DNA of 13,835 nt from Candidatus Omnitrophota bacterium (GTDB lineage: Bacteria; Omnitrophota; Gorgyraeia; Gygaellales; Profunditerraquicolaceae). The position numbers and the translations under genes are program-made. The stretch covers positions 1 through 13,835 of the forward strand of contig JAPLLQ010000035.1 in assembly GCA_026387485.1 (NCBI GenBank). Direction: 5' to 3'. This document shows, piece after piece, positions 8,193 to 13,369 of the stretch (positions are counted from its first letter, which is position 1; each line of letters opens with the position of its first letter). The notes beneath the pieces were generated by a model. The model saw only the letters and a program-made list of their open reading frames with translations. It searched no databases and had not been told where the DNA came from.

Positions 8193-8842
8193 GCTCGGCC
8201 GGTGCTGATTTTATAAAATTTTTAGGTACAGCCGGCGCTAGGTTTGTAATGATTAAACAGTTACGGGCTTCAGGCGGGATCTGGGTTTCTTGTAAAGGAA
8301 CAAATGTATTAATTGACCCCGGCCCGGGAAGCATTGTGCGTTGCAACGCGAGCAGGCCAAAATTAGACCCCTCTAAATTAGACGGGATAATCCTTACTCA
8401 CAGGCATTTAGACCATGCCAATGATATTAATGTAATGATTGAAGCAATGACCGAAGGAGGTTTTAAGAAAAGAGGGACTGTATTTTGCCCGGCTGATGCG
8501 ATAGGCGAAAATTCGGTTATTCTTAAGCACGCGATAAAATTCCCCGAAAAGCTCAAGATTCTTCAGGCAAACAAAAATTACCATGTTGGTGAATTTCAAT
8601 TTATAACCTCGATGCGCCATATCCATCCTGCCGAAACCTATGGCTTAAAATTCCAATTGGGTAAAACAAGCGTCGGCTTGCTTACTGATACAAAATATTT
8701 TAAGCAATTAGAGAAATTTTATAAAACCGGTCTTTTGATTATCAGCGTAGTTTTATTTGAGCCAAGAGATGGAGTCGACCATTTAAGCCTTTTGGATGCC
8801 GAAGAGATTATTCGCAAGACTAAACCAAAAGAGCGTTACTGA
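8180..8842 (+). CDS. MBL-fold metallo-hydrolase, frame broken near the 3' end
   Basis: Metallo-beta-lactamase-superfamily hydrolase of the RNase Z/PhnP-like cytosolic type; substrate unknown. Visible elements are FLGTAGARF (14-22), LIDPGPGS (44-51), the metal-binding HRHLDH (74-79), a His in RHIHPAETYG (about 147-149), Asp170 in LLTDTKY and DHLSLLDAEEII (200-211). The frame stops after KPKERY at residue 220. The next conserved block, ending the family's last metal ligand (LTHFGMTML), lies one frame away and continues to a stop at 8956-8958. As written the protein lacks that histidine and would probably be inactive. The start has AGGA close upstream and overlaps the previous gene by 13 nt. A 1-nt sequencing error, a real mutation or a slip could explain it. 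Confidence 0.85.
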   Translation: MVKVGSAGADFIKFLGTAGARFVMIKQLRASGGIWVSCKGTNVLIDPGPGSIVRCNASRPKLDPSKLDGIILTHRHLDHANDINVMIEAMTEGGFKKRGTVFCPADAIGENSVILKHAIKFPEKLKILQANKNYHVGEFQFITSMRHIHPAETYGLKFQLGKTSVGLLTDTKYFKQLEKFYKTGLLIISVVLFEPRDGVDHLSLLDAEEIIRKTKPKERY

Positions 8843-8958
8843 CGCATTTTGGCATGACTATGCTTTCGGCTAAGCCACATCTACAGGCTGAAAAATTATC
8901 AAAAAAACTAGGGCTTCCGATAGAAGCTGCTTACGATGGAATGACTCTGGATTTCTAA
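8830..8958 (+). pseudogene. Out-of-frame C-terminal continuation of the MBL hydrolase
   Basis: Reading from the base that re-pairs after a -1 step at CCA-AAA gives RALLTHFGMTMLSAKP and ends with AAYDGMTLDF at the TAA of 8956-8958. That is the expected family C-terminus and includes the last His ligand in LTHFG. Joined to residues 1-217 it would give about 259 aa. The join lies in a run of four A residues (8827-8830); five A residues would restore one continuous frame. Not an independent gene: it has no start or ribosome binding site. Confidence 0.8.
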
Positions 8959-9033
8959 ATGACCCTGTTAAGTTTCTTGCCTCCTTATTCTTTACGGGTC
9001 CCGATGCAGGATTATAATGCCTCGGGGTCCTGC

Positions 9034-9097
9034 CGCTGAAGTCTCCCCATTCCTGCGGGCAAGTTTGTCCTCGGAACGGGGAAGCCCCTCTTCAGCG
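9034..9097. repeat. Long imperfect hairpin / repeat element
   Basis: CGCTGAAG (9034-9041) is the exact inverse complement of CTTCAGCG (9090-9097). Inside it CCCC-A-TTCC (9045-9053) pairs with GGAA-C-GGGG (9073-9081) except for the central A/C. The loop is about 19 nt. It could end transcription from the MBL gene or be an intergenic repetitive palindrome; there is no downstream T-run, so a classic intrinsic terminator is less likely. Confidence 0.6.
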
Positions 9098-9141
9098 TCA
9101 CCCCTCGATAGATAGTATAATTTTGATAGTGTTATTTATAA

Positions 9142-9216
9142 CTAGCTTATTTTTAGCGGATAGCGAGGCTTGGCTTTGAGCAGCATGTGAAGATGCGAGC
9201 GGTCATGGTGTCTACC
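9142..9216 (-). pseudogene. Possible remnant of an IS200/IS605-type HUH transposase
   Basis: On the minus strand the stretch reads HDRSHLHMLLKAKPRYPLKI followed by Ser and a stop. This resembles the family pattern around the HUH metal-binding motif of Y1 transposases (a DHVHLLL-like block followed by a PPRYSP.KI-like block), with His-Leu-His as the HUH. Only about 25 residues are recognisable, and upstream of them the frame runs into repeat sequence, so if it is a transposase it is a decayed fragment. TTAGCGG (9153-9159) and CCGCTAA (9215-9221) form an inverted repeat bounding it. Judged by eye only. Confidence 0.3.
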
Positions 9217-9248
9217 GCTAATTAGAAGGTATTGGACGAGCGAGCAGA

Positions 9249-9333
9249 TTCCCCAAGCGAAGCCATTCGATAGACTCAGGGCTTCGTCCTGAGCGTAAGC
9301 GAAGGACGAAGATTTTCCTCGCTGGGGAAAATC
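9249..9333. repeat. Composite REP-like palindromic element
   Basis: The core is CTTCGTCCT (9282-9290) and AGGACGAAG (9303-9311), an exact 9-bp stem closed by GAGCGTAAGCGA, which can form tandem G-A pairs and a GTAA loop. An alternative stem CTCAGG (9275-9280) / CCTGAG (9288-9293) uses the same left arm. The element is framed by TTCCCCAaGCGA (9249-9260) and TCGCTGGGGAA (9319-9329), and a further stem GATTTTCC (9311-9318) / GGAAAATC (9326-9333) overlaps the right border. Repeats of the CCTGAGCG..CGAAGG type are common dispersed palindromes in bacterial genomes, and their translation yields peptide strings such as FAYAQDEALSLSNG, as seen here on the minus strand. Confidence 0.75.
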
Positions 9334-9357
9334 GAGCGTGTGCTCACGAGAATTTTC

Positions 9358-9386
9358 TTGACATAACCTTATAATTATGATATTGT
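9358..9386 (+). promoter_or_regulatory. Sigma-70-type promoter for the MscS-like gene
   Basis: TTGACA (9358-9363), a 17-nt spacer, and TATTGT (9381-9386) preceded by TG one base upstream (9378-9379, extended -10). It lies 36 nt before the ATG, and the first repeat-free sequence after the palindromic region begins here. A perfect -35 combined with an extended -10 makes this a good candidate, although the -10 hexamer matches only 4 of 6 positions. Confidence 0.65.
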
Positions 9387-9422
9387 TATATAAATAAGAA
9401 ACACTAACCAAAGGAGGTAGAG

Positions 9423-10100
9423 ATGAGTAGTTGGCAAATAGTTCTACTGGAACCAGCCAGGACAGTTCTCTCTCAGATTGGTCAGTTTGTGGTAAATGCC
9501 TTGTTGGTAATCATCATCCTGATCATCGGTTGGGTTATCTCTAAGACGATTAAAGCGATAATAATCAGGGCCCTTAGGGCTATCAAGCTGGATGAGATCT
9601 CTGATCGTATTGAATTGGAAGCCTTGTTAGAAAAAGGCGGAATAAGCTATTCCCTTTCCGAATTAATCGGAGTAGTCTGCTATTGGCTGGCACTTTTGGT
9701 TACTTTTATGGTCGCCATTAATGCCATTGGTTTGACCATCGCGGCAGAGTTATTAAATAAAGTAGTCCTTTATATACCTAATGTTATTGCTGCTTTGTTT
9801 ATTTTGGTGTTAGGTATGTTTATTGCTACCATATTAAAGAATATCGTTCTTACGGCTGCTAACAATACTGGGCTTTCTCATAGTAAACTTTTAGGTAAAG
9901 TTGTGGAAGTTATCGTGGTTACCTTTGCGATATTTGTTGCCTTAGAGCAACTTCAAATCGGTATCCGGATCACTGAGTTAACCTTGGGTATCGCATTAGG
10001 CACTATCGGCTTGGGATTAGCCTTGGCTTTTGGTTTAGGTTGCAAGGATATTGCTGGTAAAGCCGTTAATGAATTTGTTGAGAAGTTAAAAAAGAAATAA
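9423..10100 (+). CDS. Small MscS-family / TM-helix membrane channel-like protein
   Basis: A 225-aa protein of the mechanosensitive-channel TM-helix type. Hydrophobic segments lie roughly at residues 20-45, 81-104, 113-140, 156-177 and 184-206. The last segment is Gly/Ala-rich (GIALGTIGLGLALAFGLGCKD), like the pore-lining TM3 of MscS, and ends in the usual AFGLG.KD.AG motif and a charged helix. The large soluble beta/vestibule domain of true MscS is absent, so it belongs with the short conserved TM-helix proteins whose conductance is unproven. The start is fixed by a strong AAGGAGG 5 nt upstream. It has its own promoter and is followed by an intrinsic terminator, so it is probably a single-gene transcript. 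Confidence 0.88.
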   Translation: MSSWQIVLLEPARTVLSQIGQFVVNALLVIIILIIGWVISKTIKAIIIRALRAIKLDEISDRIELEALLEKGGISYSLSELIGVVCYWLALLVTFMVAINAIGLTIAAELLNKVVLYIPNVIAALFILVLGMFIATILKNIVLTAANNTGLSHSKLLGKVVEVIVVTFAIFVALEQLQIGIRITELTLGIALGTIGLGLALAFGLGCKDIAGKAVNEFVEKLKKK

Positions 10101-10120
10101 TGTTTTTTGGCAGATAAAGC

Positions 10121-10158
10121 TAAAACCCCGCACCCAAAAAGTGCGGGGTTTTATTTTT
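10121..10158 (+). terminator. Strong intrinsic terminator after the MscS-like gene
   Basis: TAAAACCCCGCAC (10121-10133) and GTGCGGGGTTTTA (10141-10153) form a perfect 13-bp stem with a 7-nt loop, followed by TTTTT. The A-run on the 5' side means it could work in both directions. It sits 20 nt after the stop codon. Confidence 0.92.
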
Positions 10159-10169
10159 AAGGAGGTGGC

Positions 10170-10322
10170 GTGAAAATAGGCCTATATCAAATTGTAGCGG
10201 TATTGGGTTCATTACTGCTTATGCTTTCCGGGTTATTGAGGTTTTTTCATTCAGGGAGCCTGAAGGAGTTGTTAATAGGTATTCTGTATTTTTTTGCCAA
10301 TCTTATAATATTTTGTTTATAA
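10170..10322 (+). CDS. 50-aa small membrane protein, unknown function
   Basis: GTG start with AAGGAGG (10159-10165) 4 nt upstream, so a real ribosome binding site. The product has two hydrophobic segments, about residues 5-22 (YQIVAVLGSLLLMLSGLL) and 35-50 (LLIGILYFFANLIIFCL), joined by a short polar turn (RFFHSGSLKE), so it is predicted to be a helical hairpin in the inner membrane. I do not recognise the family. It begins just after the terminator of the upstream gene; transcription would have to read through or start nearby. The promoter proposed for the next genes lies within its 3' end. Confidence 0.65.
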   Translation: MKIGLYQIVAVLGSLLLMLSGLLRFFHSGSLKELLIGILYFFANLIIFCL

Positions 10323-10323
10323 T
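10294..10323 (+). promoter_or_regulatory. Promoter for the desulforedoxin-rubrerythrin pair
   Basis: TTGCCA (10294-10299, 5 of 6 to the -35 consensus), an 18-nt spacer and a perfect TATAAT (10318-10323). It overlaps the end of the small membrane-protein gene and lies 46 nt before the next ATG. Another TATAAT at 10304-10309 has no suitably placed -35. No obvious operator palindrome is seen next to it. Confidence 0.6.
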
Positions 10324-10369
10324 AATAGAATAAATAGAGAAAATATAAATAAAAAAGGAGATATTCAAT

Positions 10370-10507
10370 ATGCAAGTTAAAAAAGTTGGCGAGGAATATC
10401 ATTGTAGTATATGCGGTAACGAAGTAGTGGTAACAAAAGTAGGCGGAGGCGAGTTAGTTTGTTGTGGGAAACCAATGGAGAAGATAGAAAGCGTGGGAGG
10501 TAAATAG
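10370..10507 (+). CDS. Desulforedoxin-like small iron protein
   Basis: A 45-aa protein with the four-Cys iron site of desulforedoxin and of the N-terminal domain of desulfoferrodoxin: YHCSICG (Cys12, Cys15) and VCCGKPM (Cys31, Cys32). It stands alone, without the C-terminal superoxide reductase domain. A plausible role is electron transfer to the adjacent rubrerythrin or to superoxide/peroxide reduction, inferred from context. AAAGGAG upstream at 9-nt spacing supports the ATG. Rubrerythrin starts 1 nt after its stop, so the two are almost certainly co-transcribed. Confidence 0.9.
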   Translation: MQVKKVGEEYHCSICGNEVVVTKVGGGELVCCGKPMEKIESVGGK

Positions 10508-10508
10508 A

Positions 10509-11087
10509 ATGAGTAAATCAATCAAAGGGACAAGGACAGAGAAAAATATTTTAGCGTCTTTTGCCGGTGAATCCCAGGCAAGAAATAGGTACACTTATTT
10601 TGCCAGCGCGGCGAAGAAAGAAGGCTACGAACAGGTTGCTAATATCTTTAGCGAAACCGCGGAAAACGAGAAGGAACATGCTAAGGTATTTTTTAAATAT
10701 CTGGAAGGAGGGGATGTAGAGATTAGTGCCCTGTATCCTGCAGGCAAGATACAAGATACCCTGGCCAACCTTAAGGGAGCAGCAGCAGGCGAAAATATGG
10801 AATGGACTGTGCTTTATCAGGATTTTAGAAAAACCGCTAAAGATGAGGGATTCCCTGAGATTGCGCATTCCTTTGAGCAGATAGCTAAAGCTGAAAGGTT
10901 CCATGAATCGCGCTACCGCAAGTTAATCAATAATATCGCCAATATAGAAGTATTCAAAAAGAAGGCTTCAGTAAAATGGCATTGCATTAACTGCGGTTAT
11001 GTTTTTGAAGGGGCTGAAGCTCCTAATGAGTGCCCGGCATGCAAGCACCCACAGGCATATTACGAAGTACTTGCAGAGAATTATTAA
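10509..11087 (+). CDS. Rubrerythrin (peroxide-scavenging di-iron protein)
   Basis: Two-domain non-haem iron protein that reduces hydrogen peroxide in anaerobes, in the cytosol. The ferritin-like part carries the di-iron ligands Glu21, the ENEKEH pair Glu54/His57, Glu95 and Glu98 (GENMEW), and Glu129 with His132 (AERFHESRY). The C-terminal rubredoxin-type domain has Cys159-X2-Cys162 and Cys175-X2-Cys178. Length 192 aa is typical. GGGAGG lies 8 nt before the ATG, inside the end of the desulforedoxin gene. No regulator such as PerR is visible nearby. Confidence 0.96.
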   Translation: MSKSIKGTRTEKNILASFAGESQARNRYTYFASAAKKEGYEQVANIFSETAENEKEHAKVFFKYLEGGDVEISALYPAGKIQDTLANLKGAAAGENMEWTVLYQDFRKTAKDEGFPEIAHSFEQIAKAERFHESRYRKLINNIANIEVFKKKASVKWHCINCGYVFEGAEAPNECPACKHPQAYYEVLAENY

Positions 11088-11204
11088 TATCTTGGCAACA
11101 CAATAATTCTATAATTTGGGAGTTTTTCTTCAAAGAAGGACCCAGTAATTATTTTATCTTCGATATATTAAATTTGCGTTTTTATTACGTCTTAACTTAT
11201 TTAT
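11088..11204. other. Short A+T-rich spacer before miaB
   Basis: The 117 nt between rubrerythrin and miaB have no clear terminator stem and no convincing paired -35/-10. A TATAAT at 11110-11115 has TTGGCA only 12 nt upstream (too close). The lack of an SD before miaB suggests initiation on an unstructured A+T-rich leader. Confidence 0.5.
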
Positions 11205-12422
11205 ATGAAAAAAGATACAAAAAAAGTTTTCATTAAAAATTTTGGCTGCCAGATGAATACTCGCGATTCGGAGGTAATCTGCGGTTTATTACGAACTGCG
11301 CACTACGAGCTAACGGCTAATCCAAAAGAAGCCGACGTAGTTATATTTAATACCTGTTCAGTTCGGCAGCATGCGGAGGATAAGGCCTGGTCAGAGATTG
11401 GAAGAATTTCTAAAGCCAAGTATTCTAAGGGACAGTCTCCTTCGGGGAAAGTCCCTATTATTGGTTTGGTTGGTTGTATGGCCCAGAATTACCAAGAAAA
11501 GGTATTTGAGCGTAGCCCTGATGTAGGTTTTGTGGTAGGGCCAAGCGATATAGATAAAATCCCCGGGATTATTAAAAAACTGTTAGCTTCCAAGAAAGAA
11601 GGGACAGTTCCCTGCCCGCCGGCAGGAAGGGAAAGCCCCAAGTTCTTAGAAAGAAAAATCTGGGAGACGGATGGCCAGCTTAGGCCGGAAGAGATTTATC
11701 ATACTGGTTTTTACGAAGATAAAGACCATGCCTACGTAGTCATCTCTGAAGGTTGCTCTAATTTTTGTTCTTACTGCGTGGTGCCTTTTGTGCGCGGGCC
11801 TTTACATAATCGTGATCATAAGGCCATACTAAAGGAGATAGAAGAAGCTGTTGATCAAGGGATAACCAAAATAACCCTACTTGGCCAAAATGTAAATGCC
11901 TATAAGGATGGAGATATTAATTTTGTTAAGCTTATTGAGCTCGTTAATTCGATTAAAGGATTAAAAGAATTTAGTTTTATTACTTCACACCCAAAAGATA
12001 CAAGTTTAGATTTATTCAGGGTGATGGCAGATTGTCAGAAACTCCAAAAAGCCTTGCATCTACCTATTCAATCCGGTGCGGATAAAATTTTGAAATTGAT
12101 GAACCGCGGTTATGGTAGAGAAGATTACCTAAAATTAGCCAAAACCTACAGGAAAATAGTAAAGAGAGGAGCCTTAAGTACAGATATAATCGTTGGTTTC
12201 CCTACAGAGACAGAAAAAGATTTTCAAGAGACCTTTGATTTAGTTGATGAAATTAAATTTAACTCAGCTTATATCTTTAAATATTCTTCTCGTTTGCGTA
12301 CCCAGGCTAGTAATATGCTTGATGATGTGCCTAAGCTTGAAAAAGAGAGAAGGCATAAATTAATTTTAGGCCTGCAAAGAAAGATATCCAATAAACTTAA
12401 ATGCTACCTAAGGAAAGAATAA
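11205..12422 (+). CDS. miaB: tRNA-2-methylthio-N6-dimethylallyladenosine synthase, lacking the TRAM domain
   Basis: Radical SAM methylthiotransferase converting i6A37 to ms2i6A37 in tRNA. The N-terminal UPF0004 domain has its three cluster cysteines (Cys15, Cys51, Cys91), the radical SAM domain has CX3CX2C (Cys184, Cys188, Cys191), and FLTS-like and LPIQSGADKILKLMNR segments are typical. RimO and MtaB are less likely given the NFGCQMN start and the adjacent miaA. Two oddities stand out: inserts at residues 75-84 and 133-145 encoded by palindromic DNA, and an end at residue 405 directly after the helix where the roughly 60-aa RNA-binding TRAM domain normally begins. No clear ribosome binding site precedes the ATG. 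It overlaps miaA by 22 nt. Confidence 0.93.
   Translation: MKKDTKKVFIKNFGCQMNTRDSEVICGLLRTAHYELTANPKEADVVIFNTCSVRQHAEDKAWSEIGRISKAKYSKGQSPSGKVPIIGLVGCMAQNYQEKVFERSPDVGFVVGPSDIDKIPGIIKKLLASKKEGTVPCPPAGRESPKFLERKIWETDGQLRPEEIYHTGFYEDKDHAYVVISEGCSNFCSYCVVPFVRGPLHNRDHKAILKEIEEAVDQGITKITLLGQNVNAYKDGDINFVKLIELVNSIKGLKEFSFITSHPKDTSLDLFRVMADCQKLQKALHLPIQSGADKILKLMNRGYGREDYLKLAKTYRKIVKRGALSTDIIVGFPTETEKDFQETFDLVDEIKFNSAYIFKYSSRLRTQASNMLDDVPKLEKERRHKLILGLQRKISNKLKCYLRKE
11427..11456. repeat. In-frame palindromic insert 1 in miaB
   Basis: AGGGAC (11428-11433) and GTCCCT (11451-11456) pair around CTCC-TTC-GGGG. It encodes residues 75-84 (KGQSPSGKVP), which look extra relative to the usual short link between the helix and the GLVGC strand of MiaB. 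It shares the AAGGGACAGT stretch with insert 2. Confidence 0.6.
11601..11640. repeat. In-frame palindromic insert 2 in miaB
   Basis: GGGACAGTTCCC (11601-11612) runs into CCTGCC-cgcc-GGCAGG (11611-11626), then GGGAA. It encodes residues 133-145 (GTVPCPPAGRESP), a Pro/Gly/Ser-rich loop between the UPF0004 and radical SAM domains. CCTGCC..GGCAGG palindromes are common dispersed repeats in candidate-phylum genomes (general knowledge, not tested here). Confidence 0.6.
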
Positions 12423-13369
12423 TTTTTATCATAGGCCCAACAGCAGTGGGAAAATCTGAAATTGCGGTTTCCCTTGCCAAGAAACTTAGCGGAGAGATAA
12501 TCTCTTTGGATTCTATGCAGATTTATAAAAACATGGATATTATCACTTCTAAGCCTACGCATGGACAAATGAAAAGCGTCCCGCATCATATCATAAGCGT
12601 ATTAGCTCTAGCTAAAGAATACAATGTTTCGCAATACCGCAAAACTGACTTAAAAAAAGTAATGGTAATCCTAAAAAAAGGCAGAAAAACCTCCTTAGAA
12701 AAAGTAAAAGCTATTCTAAGGAAGGGCAAAATTCCCATTTTTGCCGGAGGGACCGGGCTTTATATGTCGGTGCTTATTGACGGGATATTTAAAGAGAAAG
12801 CTCAAAATAAAATTATTCGTAGCAAATTATATAAAATATCTCAAAAGCAGGGCAGTAATTATCTCTATAAAAAGTTGAAAAAAGTTGACCCACAGGCAGC
12901 ATTCAAGATTCACCCTAATGATATCAGGAGAATTATTCGGGCTTTAGAGGTTTTTAAAATTACCGGTAAACCCATATCGGCGCTTCAGCGACAAAGACAG
13001 GGCCTTAAAGACAAATATGAGATTAAGGTTTTCTGCTTGAATATGAAGAGGGATAAGCTCTATCAAAGAATTGACCAGAGGGTTGAACGAATGTTCAAGC
13101 AGGGTTTGATTTGTGAAGTTAAGCGTTTGCTTAAAAAGCGCTTAAGTAGAACCGCAAGCTGCGCTATCGGGATAAAGGAATTAAAAGGTTATTTTTTGGG
13201 TCAATATGATTTAGCCGAAGCAAAACGACTAATCCAGCGTAACAGCCGGCACTATGCCAAAAGGCAGCTTACCTGGTTTAGGAAAGATAAGCGGATTGAT
13301 TGGGTTAATCTGTCCGGTAATGATAAACCAATAAAAATTGCAAAGAGGCTATGGAAAAAGCTCTGTTAG
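12401..13369 (+). CDS. miaA: tRNA dimethylallyltransferase with internal 15-aa duplication
   Basis: Transfers dimethylallyl from DMAPP to N6 of A37 in tRNAs reading UNN codons, providing the substrate of MiaB. The P-loop GPTAVGKS (12-19), the catalytic Asp37 in ISLDSMQIYKNMDI, GGTGLY (116-121), HPNDIRRIIRALEVF and the C-terminal YAKRQLTWFRK are all present. At 322 aa it is slightly long: LKKVMVILKKGRKTS (84-98) is followed by a similar LEKVKAILRKGKIPI (99-113), where homologues have a single copy. The ATG lies inside miaB without a clear ribosome binding site, so translation is probably coupled. Its stop overlaps hflX by 19 nt. Confidence 0.95.
   Translation: MLPKERIIFIIGPTAVGKSEIAVSLAKKLSGEIISLDSMQIYKNMDIITSKPTHGQMKSVPHHIISVLALAKEYNVSQYRKTDLKKVMVILKKGRKTSLEKVKAILRKGKIPIFAGGTGLYMSVLIDGIFKEKAQNKIIRSKLYKISQKQGSNYLYKKLKKVDPQAAFKIHPNDIRRIIRALEVFKITGKPISALQRQRQGLKDKYEIKVFCLNMKRDKLYQRIDQRVERMFKQGLICEVKRLLKKRLSRTASCAIGIKELKGYFLGQYDLAEAKRLIQRNSRHYAKRQLTWFRKDKRIDWVNLSGNDKPIKIAKRLWKKLC
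12650..12739 (+). repeat. Diverged 45-nt tandem duplication inside miaA
   Basis: Copies 12650-12694 and 12695-12739 both begin TTA-A/G-AA-AAA-GTA and share the pattern L-x-K-V-x-x-I-L-x-K-G-x, with 7 of 15 residues identical. The exact multiple of three keeps the frame. The first copy fits the normal helix and the second supplies the junction into IP-IFAGGTGLY. Confidence 0.65.

Larger units (their letters stand above)
8959..9422. other. 464-nt gene-free region rich in inverted repeats
   Basis: This is the only long gap in the window. From left to right it holds a G/C-rich imperfect stem (GCAGGA 9006-9011 with TCCTGC 9028-9033; CCCGA 9000-9004 with TCGGG 9022-9026), a larger hairpin at 9034-9097, a possible transposase remnant on the minus strand, a composite repeat at 9249-9333, and a promoter and strong ribosome binding site (AAGGAGG, 9411-9417) for the next gene. 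I see no tRNA or other RNA gene. The 89-aa open frame on the minus strand across 9142-9411 is mostly translated repeat. Confidence 0.75.

Noticed and set aside
1325..8842. A hidden multi-gene defence or novel system in the long run of genes
   Set aside because: All genes except the DUF6485 protein, the flippase-like protein and the MBL hydrolase have clear housekeeping assignments.
8820..8850. Programmed -1 frameshift in the MBL gene as the preferred explanation
   Set aside because: Only an A-AAA-G slip site is present, without a full slippery heptamer or a clear adjacent stem; a homopolymer indel is simpler.
9142..9411. An 89-aa open frame on the minus strand
   Set aside because: Most of it is translation of palindromic repeats (FAYAQDEALSLSNG), with no ribosome binding site; only the last 25 residues are kept as a possible transposase remnant.
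8959..9422. CRISPR array or small structured RNA gene in the gap
   Set aside because: The repeats are inverted, unequal and not regularly spaced, and no tRNA- or known ncRNA-like fold is recognisable.
10551..10904. A 117-aa minus-strand open frame inside rubrerythrin
   Set aside because: It is antisense to the di-iron domain and has no ribosome binding site or motif.
11118..11140. Possible terminator after rubrerythrin (TTCTT..AAGAA)
   Set aside because: The stem is only 5 A/T pairs with no following T-run.
11030..11236. A 68-aa open frame spanning the rubrerythrin end and the miaB start
   Set aside because: It is out of frame with the rubredoxin domain it starts in, has no family resemblance and ends inside miaB.
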